DNA of 64,000 bases from Gnetum montanum (lineage: Eukaryota; Streptophyta; Gnetopsida; Gnetales; Gnetaceae), in assembly GCA_015680685.1 (NCBI GenBank), contig MNCI01006577.1, positions 878,105 to 942,104 on the forward strand, written 5' to 3'. Below are positions 1 to 14,580 of the stretch, piece after piece; position 1 is the stretch's first letter, and every line of letters starts with the position of its first letter. The notes beneath the pieces are model-generated. The model was not told the DNA's origin and ran no database searches. It saw only the letters and a list, made by a program, of their open reading frames with translations. A program made the translations under genes and the position numbers.

Positions 1-429
1 AAATTTATTTACTAACAAACTAACCTACAAGTCATTATTTAGTCATACCCCTATAGTGCGATGACACACGACATGCAATCTATTGCACCTTGGTTTTGCA
101 ACACCAAGCATGTCACATGTCATTGTAATTTTAAAACTAAATGCGATATGCATGTTCTTGTGGCCTATGTAGAGGGACTACAAAGATGTGTATCTCATAG
201 TAAATCACACTATTTTCGAGAGTGTGATGACATGCATCTTTCATCATTGCGCACCGAAGAAAAGTTATGGTGCAAGGAAAGCTACGAATCACAATTATCT
301 CACATTGTGTTCAAAAAGTCATTGTTTTAGGTTGTGACAGGAATGTAACTTGCACTTTGACACACCAATTTCTATTTTTTTGTTATAAACTAAGACAAAC
401 CCACATATTATAGTATCCACCTACATGAT
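1..429. other. non-coding stretch with diverged repeat words
   Basis: No gene is recognisable. Phrases such as GCGATATGCATG and GTGATGACATGCAT recur in altered form at 1810-1910 and again around 9180-9640, so this is probably an old dispersed repeat. The short open frame at 61-330 has no similarity I recognise and lies within these repeat words. Confidence 0.5.
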
Positions 430-1660
430 AAACTACTTTTGGAAGGTGTTCAAGCTTTTCGAAAGGGAATAATTACTTGGAGTGTATGGCTACTAAAAGC
501 TAGGAGATCATCCAGAAGCACTATCTAAGTAAACTATGAGCGTATGCAACCAAAACCTTTCTACAATCCCAACTAGTAGGTGTTCATACCTTCTAGTAGG
601 GAATAATTTCTTGGAGTTTGTAGCTACCAAAAGGCAAATGGTCATCCAGTAGCAAGATCTAGAAAAACTATGACACAGTGTGACTAGCACCCTCTTGTAG
701 TCTCAATAAGAAACCATTCAAACCTTCTAGAAAGGAATAATTACTTGGATTTTTAGGCTACCAAGAAGCACAGGGTCATCCAGAAGGCATTTATACCTTT
801 CAAAAGGAAATAATTACATAGAGTTTTAGGCTATCGGAAGGTAGAGGGTCATCCAAAAGGTAGAAGATCATTTAGAAGGCTTTCAGACTTTCTAGTGGGG
901 AATACTTTCTTGAAGTTTGTGGATTTAGAAAGATAGAGGATCATTTGAAGGGTAGGAGATCATCTGAAAGGAACTTAGACCTTCCGATAGGAAATAATTT
1001 CTTGGAGTTTGTGGCTTTTGGAAGGTAGAGGATCATCTAGTACCAAGGTCTAAGTAAATTATGAAAAAGTGCAACTAGCATCCTCCCATAGTCCCTACTA
1101 AAAGGAATACAAACCTTTTTATAGAAATTAATTGATTGAAGCTTATAGCTTTTGTAAGGTAGAGAATCATCTGGTAGCAAGGTCTAGGTAAACTATGAGG
1201 TAGTGCAACTAGCACCCACCTGTAGTTAATTGGAAGACATTCAAACCTTTTGAAAGGGAATAACTATTTGGAGTTTAAGCTATCGAAAGGTAGAGGGTCA
1301 TTTAGAAGGTAGATGATCAACCAAAAGGTATTTAGACCTTCCAGTAAGAAATAATTACTTGGATTTTGTGGATTCTAAAAGGTAGAGGATCATCCAAAAG
1401 CACTGTCTAGGTAAATTACGAGGCATTGCAACTAGTAACGTCTTACAGTTCCAACCTGTAGACATTCAAACCTTCTAGAAGGGAATAATTTCTTGGAGTT
1501 GTAGGCTTACAAAATGAAAAGGGTCATTTGGAAGGTGGAAGATCATCTAGAAGGTTTTCAACCTTTTTGGAAGGGAATAATTACTTGGAGTTTATGGCTA
1601 CCGAATGTAGACAGTCATCTAGTAACACAATCTTGTTAAACTATGAGCCTACGCTAGCTG
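430..1660 (-). repeat. diverged satellite-like tandem array (minus orientation)
   Basis: Degenerate units repeat the phrases 'accttctagaaggg', 'aataattacttggag', 'aggtagagggtcatc' and 'ctatgaggtagtgcaacta'. Read on the minus strand they match the array at 15140-18130 (for example 'gtgcaactagcac' here against 'gtgctagttgcac' there). Units are roughly 100-200 bp with internal deletions. Each contains short near-palindromes around CCTTCTAGAAGG. No coding content is seen. Confidence 0.75.
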
Positions 1661-3068
1661 CATGTAGTTGTAGTTAAACATTATACTCTAGCATGGATGG
1701 TCTTCAATTCTAAACATGTGCAAATATTTTTCCTTTAACTACTACCTTTAAACTACGATTTGTAGTAAGGTAGCATTTTTTCTATCACAGTTTCTATTTT
1801 AGTTTGCAAATGGGATGCGATTTGAAATACATCATAATGGTTTTTACATTATGATGACATGCATTTTTCTGTGCATCACATTACTTTATCATTTCAAAAT
1901 GCGATATGAATACGAGCCACAGATTCCTACCATTGTTTTAAACTTAGTTTTGGATTTTGATTATGAGGGAATTCATTTTCACAATGCACTAGAATTGTTC
2001 TTTCTAGAGATTGCAATTGAACCGTGATTCGCATGTCTCTTGTAGTTTATATTTTAGAGATTGTAAGGGCATGCAACCAGTAGTAAATGTAACATTTTAT
2101 TATTTTATGCTTTTGTAAATGTGACAATATCTTTGTGATAATATCATCAACCTTGATGACTAGTTGATCCTCCATCCTAGCTATTCTTAATGGTTCTACA
2201 TTTAAGTCATGGACCGGAGTGCCCATCCCAACAATCTCAAGGTCAAGAATGTCCTCCATCTTCCCTAAACTAGAGGACCCTTGTAATGACTGCATTGTTC
2301 AAATGAGTATTTAGCTACTGTTTGAACATTCACAATTAGGTAGGTAATCCTCTTCTCCACCTATCCAAAATGGTGATGTATGTATGACTTCATGGCATTC
2401 ATGCCTACAATCAACCTACCCTGCATTACCTCTAAGTAGGCAAAAATCATTGCACAATCTCTAAACTATTGTCTTTGTTGGTCAAGATGGATCTAGGAGC
2501 CAATTAAGATCATTCATTCATGTCCTAAGGACATGCTAGGTGTAGAATGCACACCCCAAATTTGGCAACTAATCCTCACCAAAAAATTGCACTTCTCTAT
2601 CATCCCCCTTAGGTTTTCGGATTTACCAATGCTTGAAAAGAGTAATTACAGCTAATGGAAAAGACACTGTAGAAACATCTCTATTGATGATCTCCATTGT
2701 CCTAAGTATAATGTGGGGATAGTTCAACGAACATTCCCCCTATAAATCTAGAAAGACAATCAGGGTGAAGGACATCACATGAGTGTAATATGTGATAGTC
2801 AAGACGTTTGTGTGAATTTCCTTAATAAGAACTCTATTTTGTGGGGTGAAGTTCCTATTGTTCACGACCATTTGGGATGCGATCGCCAACGAGTGTCCTC
2901 GAATAGGATTTAGGTGCTTGTTGGTCTCTAGCAACACCAAGGCCCAGATACCTCCAGATAAACTCAATAGTTAATGTGAGTATGTGTGTGTGCTGTTGCG
3001 GTGTGCGGTTGTGAAAAATGAAATGATTACGTTGTGTGTAAACTAAAAATGACTTATCTTAAAGAGAT
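1661..3068. other. non-coding stretch, nothing recognised
   Basis: Low-complexity AT-rich sequence with only short open frames. I see no splice-bounded exon, RNA gene or transposon domain. The short minus-strand frames at 2047-2295 and 2740-2967 show no known domain. Confidence 0.5.
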
Positions 3069-3920
3069 NNNNNNNNNNNNNNNNNNNNNNNNNNNNNNNN
3101 NNNNNNNNNNNNNNNNNNNNNNNNNNNNNNNNNNNNNNNNNNNNNNNNNNNNNNNNNNNNNNNNNNNNNNNNNNNNNNNNNNNNNNNNNNNNNNNNNNNN
3201 NNNNNNNNNNNNNNNNNNNNNNNNNNNNNNNNNNNNNNNNNNNNNNNNNNNNNNNNNNNNNNNNNNNNNNNNNNNNNNNNNNNNNNNNNNNNNNNNNNNN
3301 NNNNNNNNNNNNNNNNNNNNNNNNNNNNNNNNNNNNNNNNNNNNNNNNNNNNNNNNNNNNNNNNNNNNNNNNNNNNNNNNNNNNNNNNNNNNNNNNNNNN
3401 NNNNNNNNNNNNNNNNNNNNNNNNNNNNNNNNNNNNNNNNNNNNNNNNNNNNNNNNNNNNNNNNNNNNNNNNNNNNNNNNNNNNNNNNNNNNNNNNNNNN
3501 NNNNNNNNNNNNNNNNNNNNNNNNNNNNNNNNNNNNNNNNNNNNNNNNNNNNNNNNNNNNNNNNNNNNNNNNNNNNNNNNNNNNNNNNNNNNNNNNNNNN
3601 NNNNNNNNNNNNNNNNNNNNNNNNNNNNNNNNNNNNNNNNNNNNNNNNNNNNNNNNNNNNNNNNNNNNNNNNNNNNNNNNNNNNNNNNNNNNNNNNNNNN
3701 NNNNNNNNNNNNNNNNNNNNNNNNNNNNNNNNNNNNNNNNNNNNNNNNNNNNNNNNNNNNNNNNNNNNNNNNNNNNNNNNNNNNNNNNNNNNNNNNNNNN
3801 NNNNNNNNNNNNNNNNNNNNNNNNNNNNNNNNNNNNNNNNNNNNNNNNNNNNNNNNNNNNNNNNNNNNNNNNNNNNNNNNNNNNNNNNNNNNNNNNNNNN
3901 NNNNNNNNNNNNNNNNNNNN
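3069..3920. other. assembly gap (852 N)
   Basis: An unbroken run of N. Open frames that span it on either strand are artefacts of translating N. Confidence 0.99.
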
Positions 3921-5390
3921 CCTTTTTATAGGTTTCAAAAGGTAGTTAGATTCTAAAATATCTTAGCTAGCTTCTCTCCCAAGTAAGGAAGTTATTTACT
4001 TGCCCAACAAGTTAGGAAGTTGTAACTATTTTGGGTAGTTATAACCACCATAGAGATAAAAAATCTATAGCTAACAAGTGTCCCATTTAGTTGCCAAGTG
4101 GCCCTTTAGTCGCCAAGTGGTCACCATTGAGATAAACAAGTTGTAGTTGACAAGTGGCCTTTGTAGTGGTTATAACCACCATTTCAATTGAGAGGCTACA
4201 ATTTTCATGAAATTACAACATTTACAAGAAATTTAAAATGAAGCCAAGTATCTAGTGCCTATATTTACCATAGGTTTAAATATTTATTGGTGAAATCTTC
4301 TATATGATTAAGCTCTGTCACATCACTCTTTATAGTTCTTTCCAAATCTTGATCTCCTTCAAAATTTTTATTACAAGAACTTTCAATTCCCAAATTTTCA
4401 ATCAAATCAAGATCTCCATTAGTATTTCTGGTTTTTGTTTGGAATGAAGCTTCAATTAATCAGTATATCAATTCTCCAAAATTACTATGCATCAATGAAG
4501 CATGAAGATCTTATACATCCATTTTGGAAGGAAGTCGAATATGATGTGGATCTTGGAAAAGTTGCTGTGGCACTTGCCCAAACTCATGAATCTGAACTTC
4601 TAGACCTGCACATTCAATAGGATCATCTATCAATGGTGCCTTCATAGGATAATGGGTGGAATAAATTATCTGCAAACAAGGCATCCTTATTCAAAAAAAA
4701 TCGGAAGGTAGGCTAAAGAACTTTGGACTCAGCAGCGTTATTCAAAACATGATCCCATGATTTGCTTCCTACCTGCCACCAACTACCACCGCAAAACAAG
4801 GCCCTGCCACGTTGTACCTTTCATCACCACATTGCTGCTGGCTTCCCTGTCCTCTGCCCATGCACTGTGGAGCAAGGCCCTGGCCTTGGCTCATGCGTGT
4901 ATGCTCAGCGCCGCAGAAACGCTCGATAAAACATAGGCATAGCTACCATTGCTGTAGGAGATCCCTCTTTCAGCACATAGGAAGATAAGTAATGCATCCA
5001 ATGAGAAGGATTTCATCAGGATCAAACCCTAGGCACTGTCTCATGCATCTGGTGCTACTGAACCTCTAGAGATAGTGTGCTGGAGGTCTCTTGGAGATCC
5101 TTGAACCATGCTCTACTTCTGTCACCATTTCAGGCTCCTCCCACTCCGACTCAGCCTATGTTTGTACTTGGATTCGCAGAGAGGTATGGCCTCGGTCATA
5201 GATTGGAATAATATTCGAATCGAGACCCAAACCCTTACAAACGGGTCATTTGTGTGAGCGCGAGTGTAGGTGGAGGCCTCGATAAAGGTAGGTCCAACAG
5301 AGAGATGCCTGCACGTTGTAACCACTAGATCTTCCGCCATATCCAGGCAAATGTTGCACTTAGAATCTTTCCAATTTCCATTGCCTGTAG
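3921..5390. other. non-coding stretch, mildly GC-richer at 4740-5340
   Basis: 3921-4200 carries short repeated phrases such as 'gccaagtggcc' and 'ggttataaccacc'. 4740-5340 is less AT-rich than its surroundings and may be an old coding or transposon remnant, but no frame gives a recognisable domain. It precedes the DUF247-like fragment and could include lost exons of that gene; this is inference only. Confidence 0.4.
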
Positions 5391-5594
5391 ATGTCTATCA
5401 CAGTAGACGATGTGTGCGAGATCTACAATGAGATTGTGAAAAATGTAAGGGCATACTTCAGTAGCTTGCTCAGAGTTATGCTTCATGATTTCATTCAAAC
5501 TCATTTTGCAAATCCATGGTATGCTTATGGAACCATTGCCATGGTGGTATTACTTATTTGTGCAGTCATTCAATCTGATACCTGTGGTTTTTAA
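5391..5594 (+). pseudogene. DUF247 (UPF0481)-like C-terminal fragment
   Basis: The 67-residue frame ends with the pattern typical of the C-terminus of plant DUF247/UPF0481 proteins: an amphipathic stretch, then FANPW (residues about 43-47), then one hydrophobic membrane segment (GTIAMVVLLICAVIQS) a few residues before the stop. In full-length family members this follows a domain of several hundred residues, which I cannot find upstream. The sequence just before the ATG (TTGCCTGTAG) looks like a splice acceptor, so this may be a last exon whose partners are gone or lie beyond the gap at 3069-3920. DUF247 proteins are plant membrane-anchored proteins of mostly unknown biochemical role. The assignment rests on motif shape only. 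I treat it as a fragment, not a working gene. Confidence 0.5.
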
Positions 5595-5597
5595 CTT

Positions 5598-8500
5598 GGT
5601 CCAGGCATTGTGAACATGTACTACTAAGCCACTATTTTCTGATTCTATCATCATTTACCAATCCACGCAAAGCTCTCCTGGTAGTTCGAGTTCACTTGAA
5701 GCTCCTAGTTGAACACTAAATACTCAAGAACCAATGCTTTGCTCAGAGATAAGGCAAGAAAATTGTCACTAATGGAACTGACCATGAACAAAACACTCTC
5801 TGTGATTCTAATATTCTTTCTCTGTCATAATCGGAAAATGTAATCAAAATTTTCATTGGGCATGGTTCCCTCAAAATCCTTCCATGGTATTTCAGATGTT
5901 CAACTGGTCAACAAACCTATATCTTTCTTCCTAGTTGTTGAGGCTAGATTACCAAGATATGTTGTAGAACTTGAGGATATTTTTTTTATCCTTCCAAGTC
6001 CAAAGATTTTGGGTCCCTTGAACACTGCCAAAACTGAACAGCGACCGATATGCCTAAGCCTTCTTAGTTCTTCTACAAAACCCTTGCCAATAGCTCGTTT
6101 ATTACCTAGAACCCTGAAGAAGCCCTTTTCTATTTTCTACCTTTTCATGTTGAAAAGCCTAAATTGAAGTCTACTTCCAGTGTTTCAAGGTTCTAAGACG
6201 GTACGTAGATGAAGAACAACACGTTAGTGGTCCTGTACTCATCAGTGGAGACTTGTAAGCTTAATATAGGAACGGTGCTCCCATATTTTGTTCTTAAAGT
6301 AAGGGAATACTGTTGTTAACTACATTTTAACTCTTATTCTTTTTCTCTACAAACTGAAATTCTTGCCACTTCTCCAACTATCAAATTGCAAGAACGTTTA
6401 ACCAATTTTATCATGCCAACTTGTTCCATGAAATGGCCAAAATGTGCCAACACCTATAAGGTCATCTTGTCTCATCAGTCTCCACCTTAGGCACCTTACT
6501 CAATAGCTATGTTTTTTTCTCTGAAGTAGCATTCACAAAATACTCCCTCTATGGGCCAACTAACAAGTTGAGTACTTGACCCAAGATCTACTCCATTAGT
6601 GTATAAGCAGAATCACCAATCATGATGACCTTTGAAATGGATGATTCTTGATGATGTTCCACATAAAACCTATGGGTCTCCTCCTCATAATGATTAGGAC
6701 CTCCAGTGATGATGACTTCAAGATGGCATTGAACAAGCTTGTTAAGTATCTTGGATCAAACAAGTTGAATCAAGGAATGAAACTTCCCTAGACTCTACAA
6801 GGGGACTTATATGAGTTTCACCATTCTTCAATGCTACTTCTCTCATGTTAATCTCTCCTGAGCATGTTGATATTCCTCCTACTCTCTGGCATTATCCTAT
6901 GCAACAACCTAAGAGCTTCTGTGATGTCTTCCCTATGTTTATCTTCTCTCTTCTTGCTCATGCACTTTGCTAAATCTTCTCTTGGTATCTTCTTGTGATG
7001 CTTGTAATGACATTCCTCTATATGAACACAGAAATATATTATAGAATAATTATTATCAATTACATCATTTTTTGTCAACAATAATTAAAGATAGACAATT
7101 TCCAAAATGTGTAACTATTATAGTATCTATGATTTGCCAACAATATCTCTCGATTGTATACTTATATTTTGAAGGTTAAGCATTGCAAAAATCACATCCC
7201 CTCTTATTGTTTGATAGTAGCATGTTAAATTGTCAAGGTTAACCATTACACCAGTTTATTACCTATATTCATAGTACTAATCATTTTAAAAGTAATATTT
7301 GTTGAAAAGTATAGTAGGAAAAATACTCATGTTTTTTCAATAATCTGAATGTGACATTGGTTGATCTATTAGTGAGGCATTACTTGATCTATTACTAAGA
7401 TATTACTCATGTGGGCAACCCCTATGGCTTATGATGTGTAAAGGTTGTATGCACTATCTTTGTAGGCTTAGAGCAGCTTGTACCCATAATATATTGGCAA
7501 AGTGAAAAACATAGTTTTTGTTACTACAAAATATGGCTTGTAGATGTGTAATTCTATAGTTCAATCTTAATCCCAAGTGTATACTATTTGTTTAGCTTTT
7601 GGATTACTTCCAAACCACTGTATTATATACATCTACATACATGCCATTACAAAACCACTTAACACATACATGAAATAGTTAGGAGAAAGAACATTTTAAA
7701 AGTAACTAGCAATAAATAGATGCACTCGATGTATTCTGAAAATGAATATTTCACTAAATATATAGCAAATATTCTTTCTTTTCATGAACCAAAATTAACC
7801 AGAACTTTCATATTTCTTGTTAATTAACAAAGGTGATTAGAAAATATAGAACATCATTAAGTATCGAAACAAGAATATTGGAAACAACAACATATGAAAT
7901 AAGATTAAAGAAAAAATAGAGTTAGAAAGAAAACCTTCCATTAAAACATTTAGAGAAAAGGTCTTGCATTAAAAACACACCACATAGTATATGACTATTA
8001 ATACTTAACTACTCTACAAAGATGTGAATTGAAATAATGTCTAAAGAATAACAAAGGTAAAATGCAAGCCACAAACAATCTAATGCTTTTTCTATATTTA
8101 TTATCATGGATTACTAAACCATGTAGGTGCACACATATTAATAAATTATTTTAATAAGAATTAATTATAAAAAGCAAAGATTGAATGTTAAAAAGGGGAT
8201 AAAACATGGTACAAAACATTTTTGAAATACGAAGTTATTCATCATAAATTCATCCACACATGAGAAATAAAATAAAATAAAATCAACCATAGATTGAGAA
8301 TGTTATTTTTGCAACAAACATTGCCATGTTGATTAAACTTGATGATCAATTCATCCAAAGTCCAAACTAAGAATCTCATGATAGCATCTCTTTGTGCAAT
8401 TAGTATAAGTATAATATGCAAAAGTACATCCTCCAAGTGTAATAAGAAAAGTGTAGGTAAATTGAGGAGGTACATTTTAGTGGCAACTGTGAACATAGTA

Positions 8501-11500
8501 AATCTACCAATATCAAAACCATCAAAATAGGATAGAAAAGAAATCCAGAACCAACCAAATATTCAAATTCAGTTATTCAACACCTTTCTATTGAAATATA
8601 AGATAGCATTCTCACTAGTAATAAACCAACACAAGCATGTCCCTTGCTAGCAAAGTAGCACATGTATATATATTTTGAATGTGGGGTAACCACATAAAAC
8701 ATATAGTTGTAGTAAAATGAACAATGAAAAAGAAGCTACAAATTTTATGATAATTGTACATTATTCTAGCCAAAAACCATGAAAGAAAGAATACACAGTG
8801 ATGGCCAAACTAAAATAGAATAAATCTCATTATAGGAATTCTAGCCATTTCATCAATGCCAACCATCAAACATTACTCATTGCAAACTATCTTAGAAAAT
8901 CCTAATATAAAAAAAGCATTGAAATTTAGGATTGCGGTGTGGTTTAACTCACCCTCCTAGTCATTGCAACTGAATATTCTAAAATCTAAACTTTTCAATA
9001 GAAATCTTGTGTTCAATCTTGCCTTCTGCCTTCCTTCCCCTATCATGCAGCCTTCTGCAACATTGTTGCTTGCCTGATGTCTATGCTCTGGGTGAATGTG
9101 AAAGTGAAATGTCAAAGTGAAAGTGAAATTATATTCATGGTAATTTTTTTTATTTTATTACTTTTTAACTTGTGATGCAAGGTTATGCACTTTGCATGTT
9201 TCTAAAAACTACAAGATGCATGTATTTTTTGGTTCTTGCAATTTAAGGTGAAATATGAAATTACCATATTTAGTTGCAACTTGTAATTTTTACTATGGGA
9301 TGTAAGATGCATTAAAAAATGCTACACATACCTTGTTTAAAAGTATGTTGGTTGCACCATAATATGTGCATTATAGTATTTAGTGCTAGTCATAGTTTTC
9401 ATGTGGAAACTACAACTAGCATTGTGGTGCACTATGAAAAATTGCTTTTTGTAAATATTTAAGTTGTGAAGATATGTGCATCACATGGACTCATATAGAA
9501 TTTTTATGAAAAAGTAAAGCAACTCACATGGACTCAAAAAACTAAAGAATTCACAATACTATGAGATGCATGTTCATGCATGTTTTTTTCAAAAGATTGT
9601 GAGCCCGTGCAAGTCGCATGTTCTTGTATTTGAGAAATTAAATTTAGTTTGCATATATTACAAATACATCAATTAAGAATAAATTGTTGAAAGTACAGTG
9701 GTTAAAATAAAGTAATGAAACTAGATATGAGATCTTAGATGAATGACAAGGATAGTTGTAGTTATGTATGTGGAAGGCATTTTCAAAAGTATTGTTGTTT
9801 AATACTTATAGTGATGTCTTTGGAAGGTTTTTTCATAGTCTCCCATTTTGTCAAATTATAAGTATCAAATATTAAGGAGAAATATAGGCATCAGTGTCCA
9901 AAATGTAATTAAAATTCACCATATTCAAATAGGTAGCATATATCCAACACATAGTCTTGCAATGTCCTGTTAATTCATATAAAGCATACTTTGATCCAAC
10001 ACAAGAGTATAAAAAACATGTTGTCAAGTAATTAATGAAAAATACATGATATATTCCAATCATAATTAGCTATCCAAGGATGTTAAACAAAAAATACATT
10101 AACAAGAATGTCATCAACTGAGTTACTAGTTCAGGGTAGATACAGGATTAGAGGGTTGTCCATGATTCTATTGGCCTTCTACACTCCGATTTGCAAGAAA
10201 AATGAAATTGATTTAAAAAAATAACACAATGTAAATTATTTTAATAACCATACATAACCAATGAAATAGTATCTTCACCTTCATTAAAAAATTTTCTTGC
10301 ACAATTAGGGTTTGAAAGATTTTGTACAGTACATTTGGTAGGACTATTCCAATCAGAAAATATTTTTTTGCTTACCAATCCATATACATTACTTGAAAAT
10401 ACAAACTAAGATTCCAAAAATCCCATATGTTTTTCTATTTCTAAAATACTCTCCTTATCTATAGACAATGTCTTTGCTAATTTTGTTAGTATATTTTTAG
10501 GCTTATCAATTTTTGTTTCTCACTATGCATCTACTTTACCTTTGTTCACCTTCACTTGTTGCTTTGTATTATCCACAATGTCCACCTTATTAGTGACATA
10601 CCTTAGTTGATCCCAATATCTTTGGTGTCATTCCAAGTTTTGATGCATCTTCCTGGCTAGGGAACTAATGTGGTTGGAATGAATTTAGTTCTATAGGAAC
10701 TTGCAAATCCTAAAACTCATCTTGGAAGAAGAACTTGAATGCATTGGTAAGATCCTTCACCTTAATAAGAAATTTCATTGAGTTCATGCAAAAATTACCT
10801 AGGAAAAACCATTTACACTCACAAGATATACTAAAAGAAAATACCATTGAAACCATGTGCCAAGTGTTTAGCCTCAAACTATTTTAACTTTGCATAGCAT
10901 ATTCATCTTCCTTTTTCACAACTTGGACATAATTAACATCAGATATTTGTAAATCATTTTCCTATGAATTATTGAAATCGCCATCTCTCTCATTTATGAA
11001 AGATCCTACAGCTTTCATTCTAGAATTATGCCAATAATATAGTTGTACCTTTGTCAAGCTTCATATAAGCCAGTCAATCCTTCAACATTCTCTATGTCTT
11101 ATATCTCTTTAAAATTTTTCCTTCAAAAATGTATGTTATTACTTGATAGCATTATTTGTGTGTTCTTATGCATGGGAAACATCATGGAATTCTTTAGTCC
11201 ATATTCTTGTAAACAAATGATTAATGAAAAAATAAGCAATAAACAAATGGGCAAAGAGTCTATGATTGTGAATATGAACTTTTATGTAATGATACTAAGG
11301 AATAGAAACTTACTAAATTTGTCTTCATTTAACCACTACTATTTTAAGTATTTAATAAATTTTGAGTTCTCTTGAAATCTATTAATAAATTTATCTATTT
11401 CCACAACAACATCTACAATAGTTTTGCATTCATTAACAAAATGATTAAGATGATCACCCACTGCTTACTCTGTTTTCCAAGTTCTCTAACTTTGGTTGCC

Positions 11501-13020
11501 AAGTGCTTCCTTCATGCCCTCCAAACATGCCAAATTCATAAAAGAAAATTTCTCCCAAAAATAGACCTAATAAATTATCAAGTTTTATCATACATTAAGA
11601 TATCTCAAACCAAGGTAGCATGATTTCAAGTATGTTTTTAAATGCCTTAAAAGTTACCTCACTACATTCATTTCTACCTTTGAGTCATCTACTATGAAAG
11701 AATTTACTATTTAATTAGGCTCCTTAGCCTTACCTCTTCAATGGAGCTTTGAAATCCAACCTCTTATATTAATTTTGATGCACCATGAGGATATCACCCA
11801 TGCAATTAGAAGTTCATTATAATATGAATCAAAAGCCATCACCATATGAAGATGGAACTACAAAGAGAGCCTCACATTTGTAATATTATAATCTCTTGTT
11901 CTTTTATAACACTAATAATTATTGAAATGGAATAATAGAATCCATTATTTAAACTTACACCATATTTGATGGTGTTGAAAGTAGAATCCATTAGCTATCA
12001 TATTTTTGAGCATCCAAGATGATTGCAATCTGATGATCAATGGGACACCTTGTTCTTGGTTCTCTTGTTGTGGTAAAAGAAAAAAATCACTGGTCATTTG
12101 GTACCATAGCCAGGTACTGATTTTATCATGCTCACTTTTCTTTTAATTAGGGGTTACATTTTTACAAATGTTGCATATGTCTTTTTTAACAAGTAACATA
12201 TCCCTCTTTCTTGATAACTCAAACTCTTGTCCTCCCTTTAAAATATCTTTGATATACTTCTCATAGATGATAGCTATTGGTAATCCTTCTTTTCATAAAT
12301 ACACTATCTTCTTATGCACCTCACTGAAAATGTATATGGATTGTGAGTTTCTTTTATTTATCATGGAACCAAGTAAGCCACGATAGTAAGCTCATGATGT
12401 GTTAACATGATTCATTTCTTTATATATAATACATGCAACATGATCTACTCCTCTCATATAATAAACTATGAAATAACATTGACAACCAATCTTTCTTCCA
12501 ATGTGATTTCTTTTTCTATCTTCCCTAGGTGCTATCCCTATAGTAACATTTGGTCCATACTCATAATAATAACTAATAAAAAAAACATATTCAAACAAGG
12601 TTCATAGTATTCTAAATTGTTAATCATTATATTATAGAACATTATTAGATATATATAAAATAGTTGTAGCTTACGTTATCTAGCTTCTCTAGTGGTTTGC
12701 TTGTGAGCGAGTTTTCTTTGTCCATTTTTGTTGGTTTTTAGTTTTATAGAAAAATTTGCAATGAAAGATCTTAATCTTTTGTTTACCTTTAATAAAATCT
12801 TCTACTCCTTCTTTATATATCCAAGCAAATGCATCATCATAGAAATAAGACCATTGAATATCATCTTTTGAAAAATGCCTTGTTGGTAAATTTTGTATTT
12901 CTTATTGTTATGTTGTTTCCTAAAAACCTACATGCTATCATCTTCCTCACATTCTTCAAAGATTTTACACACTACATATCCAACATATTTATATTTGAGA
13001 TAGCATATTAATCACTTACA
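5598..13020. other. long AT-rich gene-poor stretch
   Basis: About 7.4 kb without a supportable gene. 9180-9660 is rich in repeated 'gatgcatg' and 'tgcatgtt' phrases related to those at 1-330 and 1800-1930. On the minus strand, 10300-10860 reads for some distance with few stops in shifting frames, including a stretch ending in SCECKWFFLGNFCMNS, which suggests a decayed coding sequence that I cannot name. The remainder is poly-A/T-rich with no domains, RNA genes or terminal repeats that I could identify. Confidence 0.45.
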
Positions 13021-14580
13021 CAATATAAGATGACTAAAATAAGAGCATGCACTATACCTTATTAGAAAATGTTGTTCTAGAAGTCTTACATAACATACAA
13101 TCTGTTCAACGTGGCATGGTTGGCTTTCAATGATAATGTGATTACCCATGCAATGATCTTCACTTCCTTGCCATGCTCTACATCCTCCAAGATACTAAAG
13201 AAATGCATAAAATGAGGCAATAAATTGGTAAATTTTTTGTGATGACTTTTAATTTTTTAACTCATACCAATGTCACCTTATGCTTGTTGCATATAGAGTG
13301 CGAACCACATATAAAAATGCAAATCGAAGTTTACAGGATAAGTTGTGAGGGACTATGAATAGCAATGTAATGTAATCTAGACAGTGTGAACCAATGACAA
13401 TAGCAACCTCATGTAATTCCAATTGGAAGATAGTTAGACCTTCTAGAAGGCCAAAAATGCTCAAGATTTACACCCACTAGAAGGCATGATACCTTCCAAA
13501 AGACTTCATTGCATAAACTACAAGATGCTACAAGTTGTAGTAGCTCACACTCTTCATAGTTAATTACTAATATGATTAAAAAAATCCTAACATAAAATAG
13601 CTGAGACTAAAAATTAACACTCAAAACACAATAACCTCTTGGGATACCAACACTTCTCTTATAAACTTAATATTTAATTCGAAATTTATGAATAGTAATT
13701 AGATGTTAGTTAAGTATGATGAGTTGGAAACCTACATATGATCTTAACAATCATAAAAGTTTTTATATTTGATAAATCAATATAAGATGACTGAAATGAG
13801 AGCAAGTAGTGTACCTTATTAGCAAACACCATTCTAGAAGTCTTACACAATGTACAATTCATTTAGAGGTACATCTTCAAGCCCTTGACATTCTTAATGA
13901 AATATCTTTAGCAAGATTAGCCTTCAATGACAATGTGATTACTCATGCAATGCTCTTCACTCCCTCATCATGCTCTACATCCTCCTAGTGGTTAAAGAAA
14001 TGCACAAAATAAGGTGGTTAATTATTTGCAATGGTTTTTATTTTTTACCTCATACCACATGATGTGACCTTATGTGTGTCACATACAAACTATGGGCCAC
14101 ATATAAAAATGTGATTTGCATTTTAAAGGAACATTTGCAAGGGACTACGAGTAGCACTATCTTACAATCTAAAGAGTGTGAGGCAATGAAAATAACAATA
14201 TCATGTAATTCCAACCTAAATATACTTTGACCTTTTGGAAGATCAAAAATACTTGAAATTTATGCCCACCAGAAGGCATGTTGCCTTCTAGAAGCCTGCA
14301 GGATATGGATTGTGAGATGCTTTTAGTAGCATTATCATGTAAACTCTGAATGTAAATATTGATATGAAAAAAAAAAACACCTAACATATAGTAGCCAAGA
14401 ATAAAAATTAACACCCAAGGCATAATAACCTCTTGGGATACCATCACTTCTATCGTAAACTTAGTATTTAATTCAAAAAGTTATTAATAGTCATTAGATG
14501 ATAGTTAAGTATGATGAGTTGAAAACCTAAGTATGAAATTAGGAATCATAAAAGTTTTTATGTTTGATAGATCGAATTCA
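13021..14580. repeat. ~760-bp tandem duplication, two copies plus a third partial
   Basis: The segment starting near 13021 (TATAAGATGACTAAAATAAG) recurs near 13784. Both copies continue through 'gttctagaagtcttaca', 'caatgtgattac', 'atgctctacatcctcc', 'tagaaggcatg' and 'ataacctcttgggatacca'. The last portion (13560-13770) recurs at 14345-14580 and a third time at 14735-14940. Copies are clearly diverged by substitutions and small indels, so the duplication is old. No coding sequence is evident. Confidence 0.8.

Noticed and set aside
3034-3945. Long open frames across 3069-3920 on both strands
   Set aside because: They consist of translated N and have no sequence content.
6848-7081. Possible bHLH-like segment (EALRLLHRIMP) on the minus strand
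   Set aside because: Too short and lacking the basic and loop residues; no flanking exon was found.
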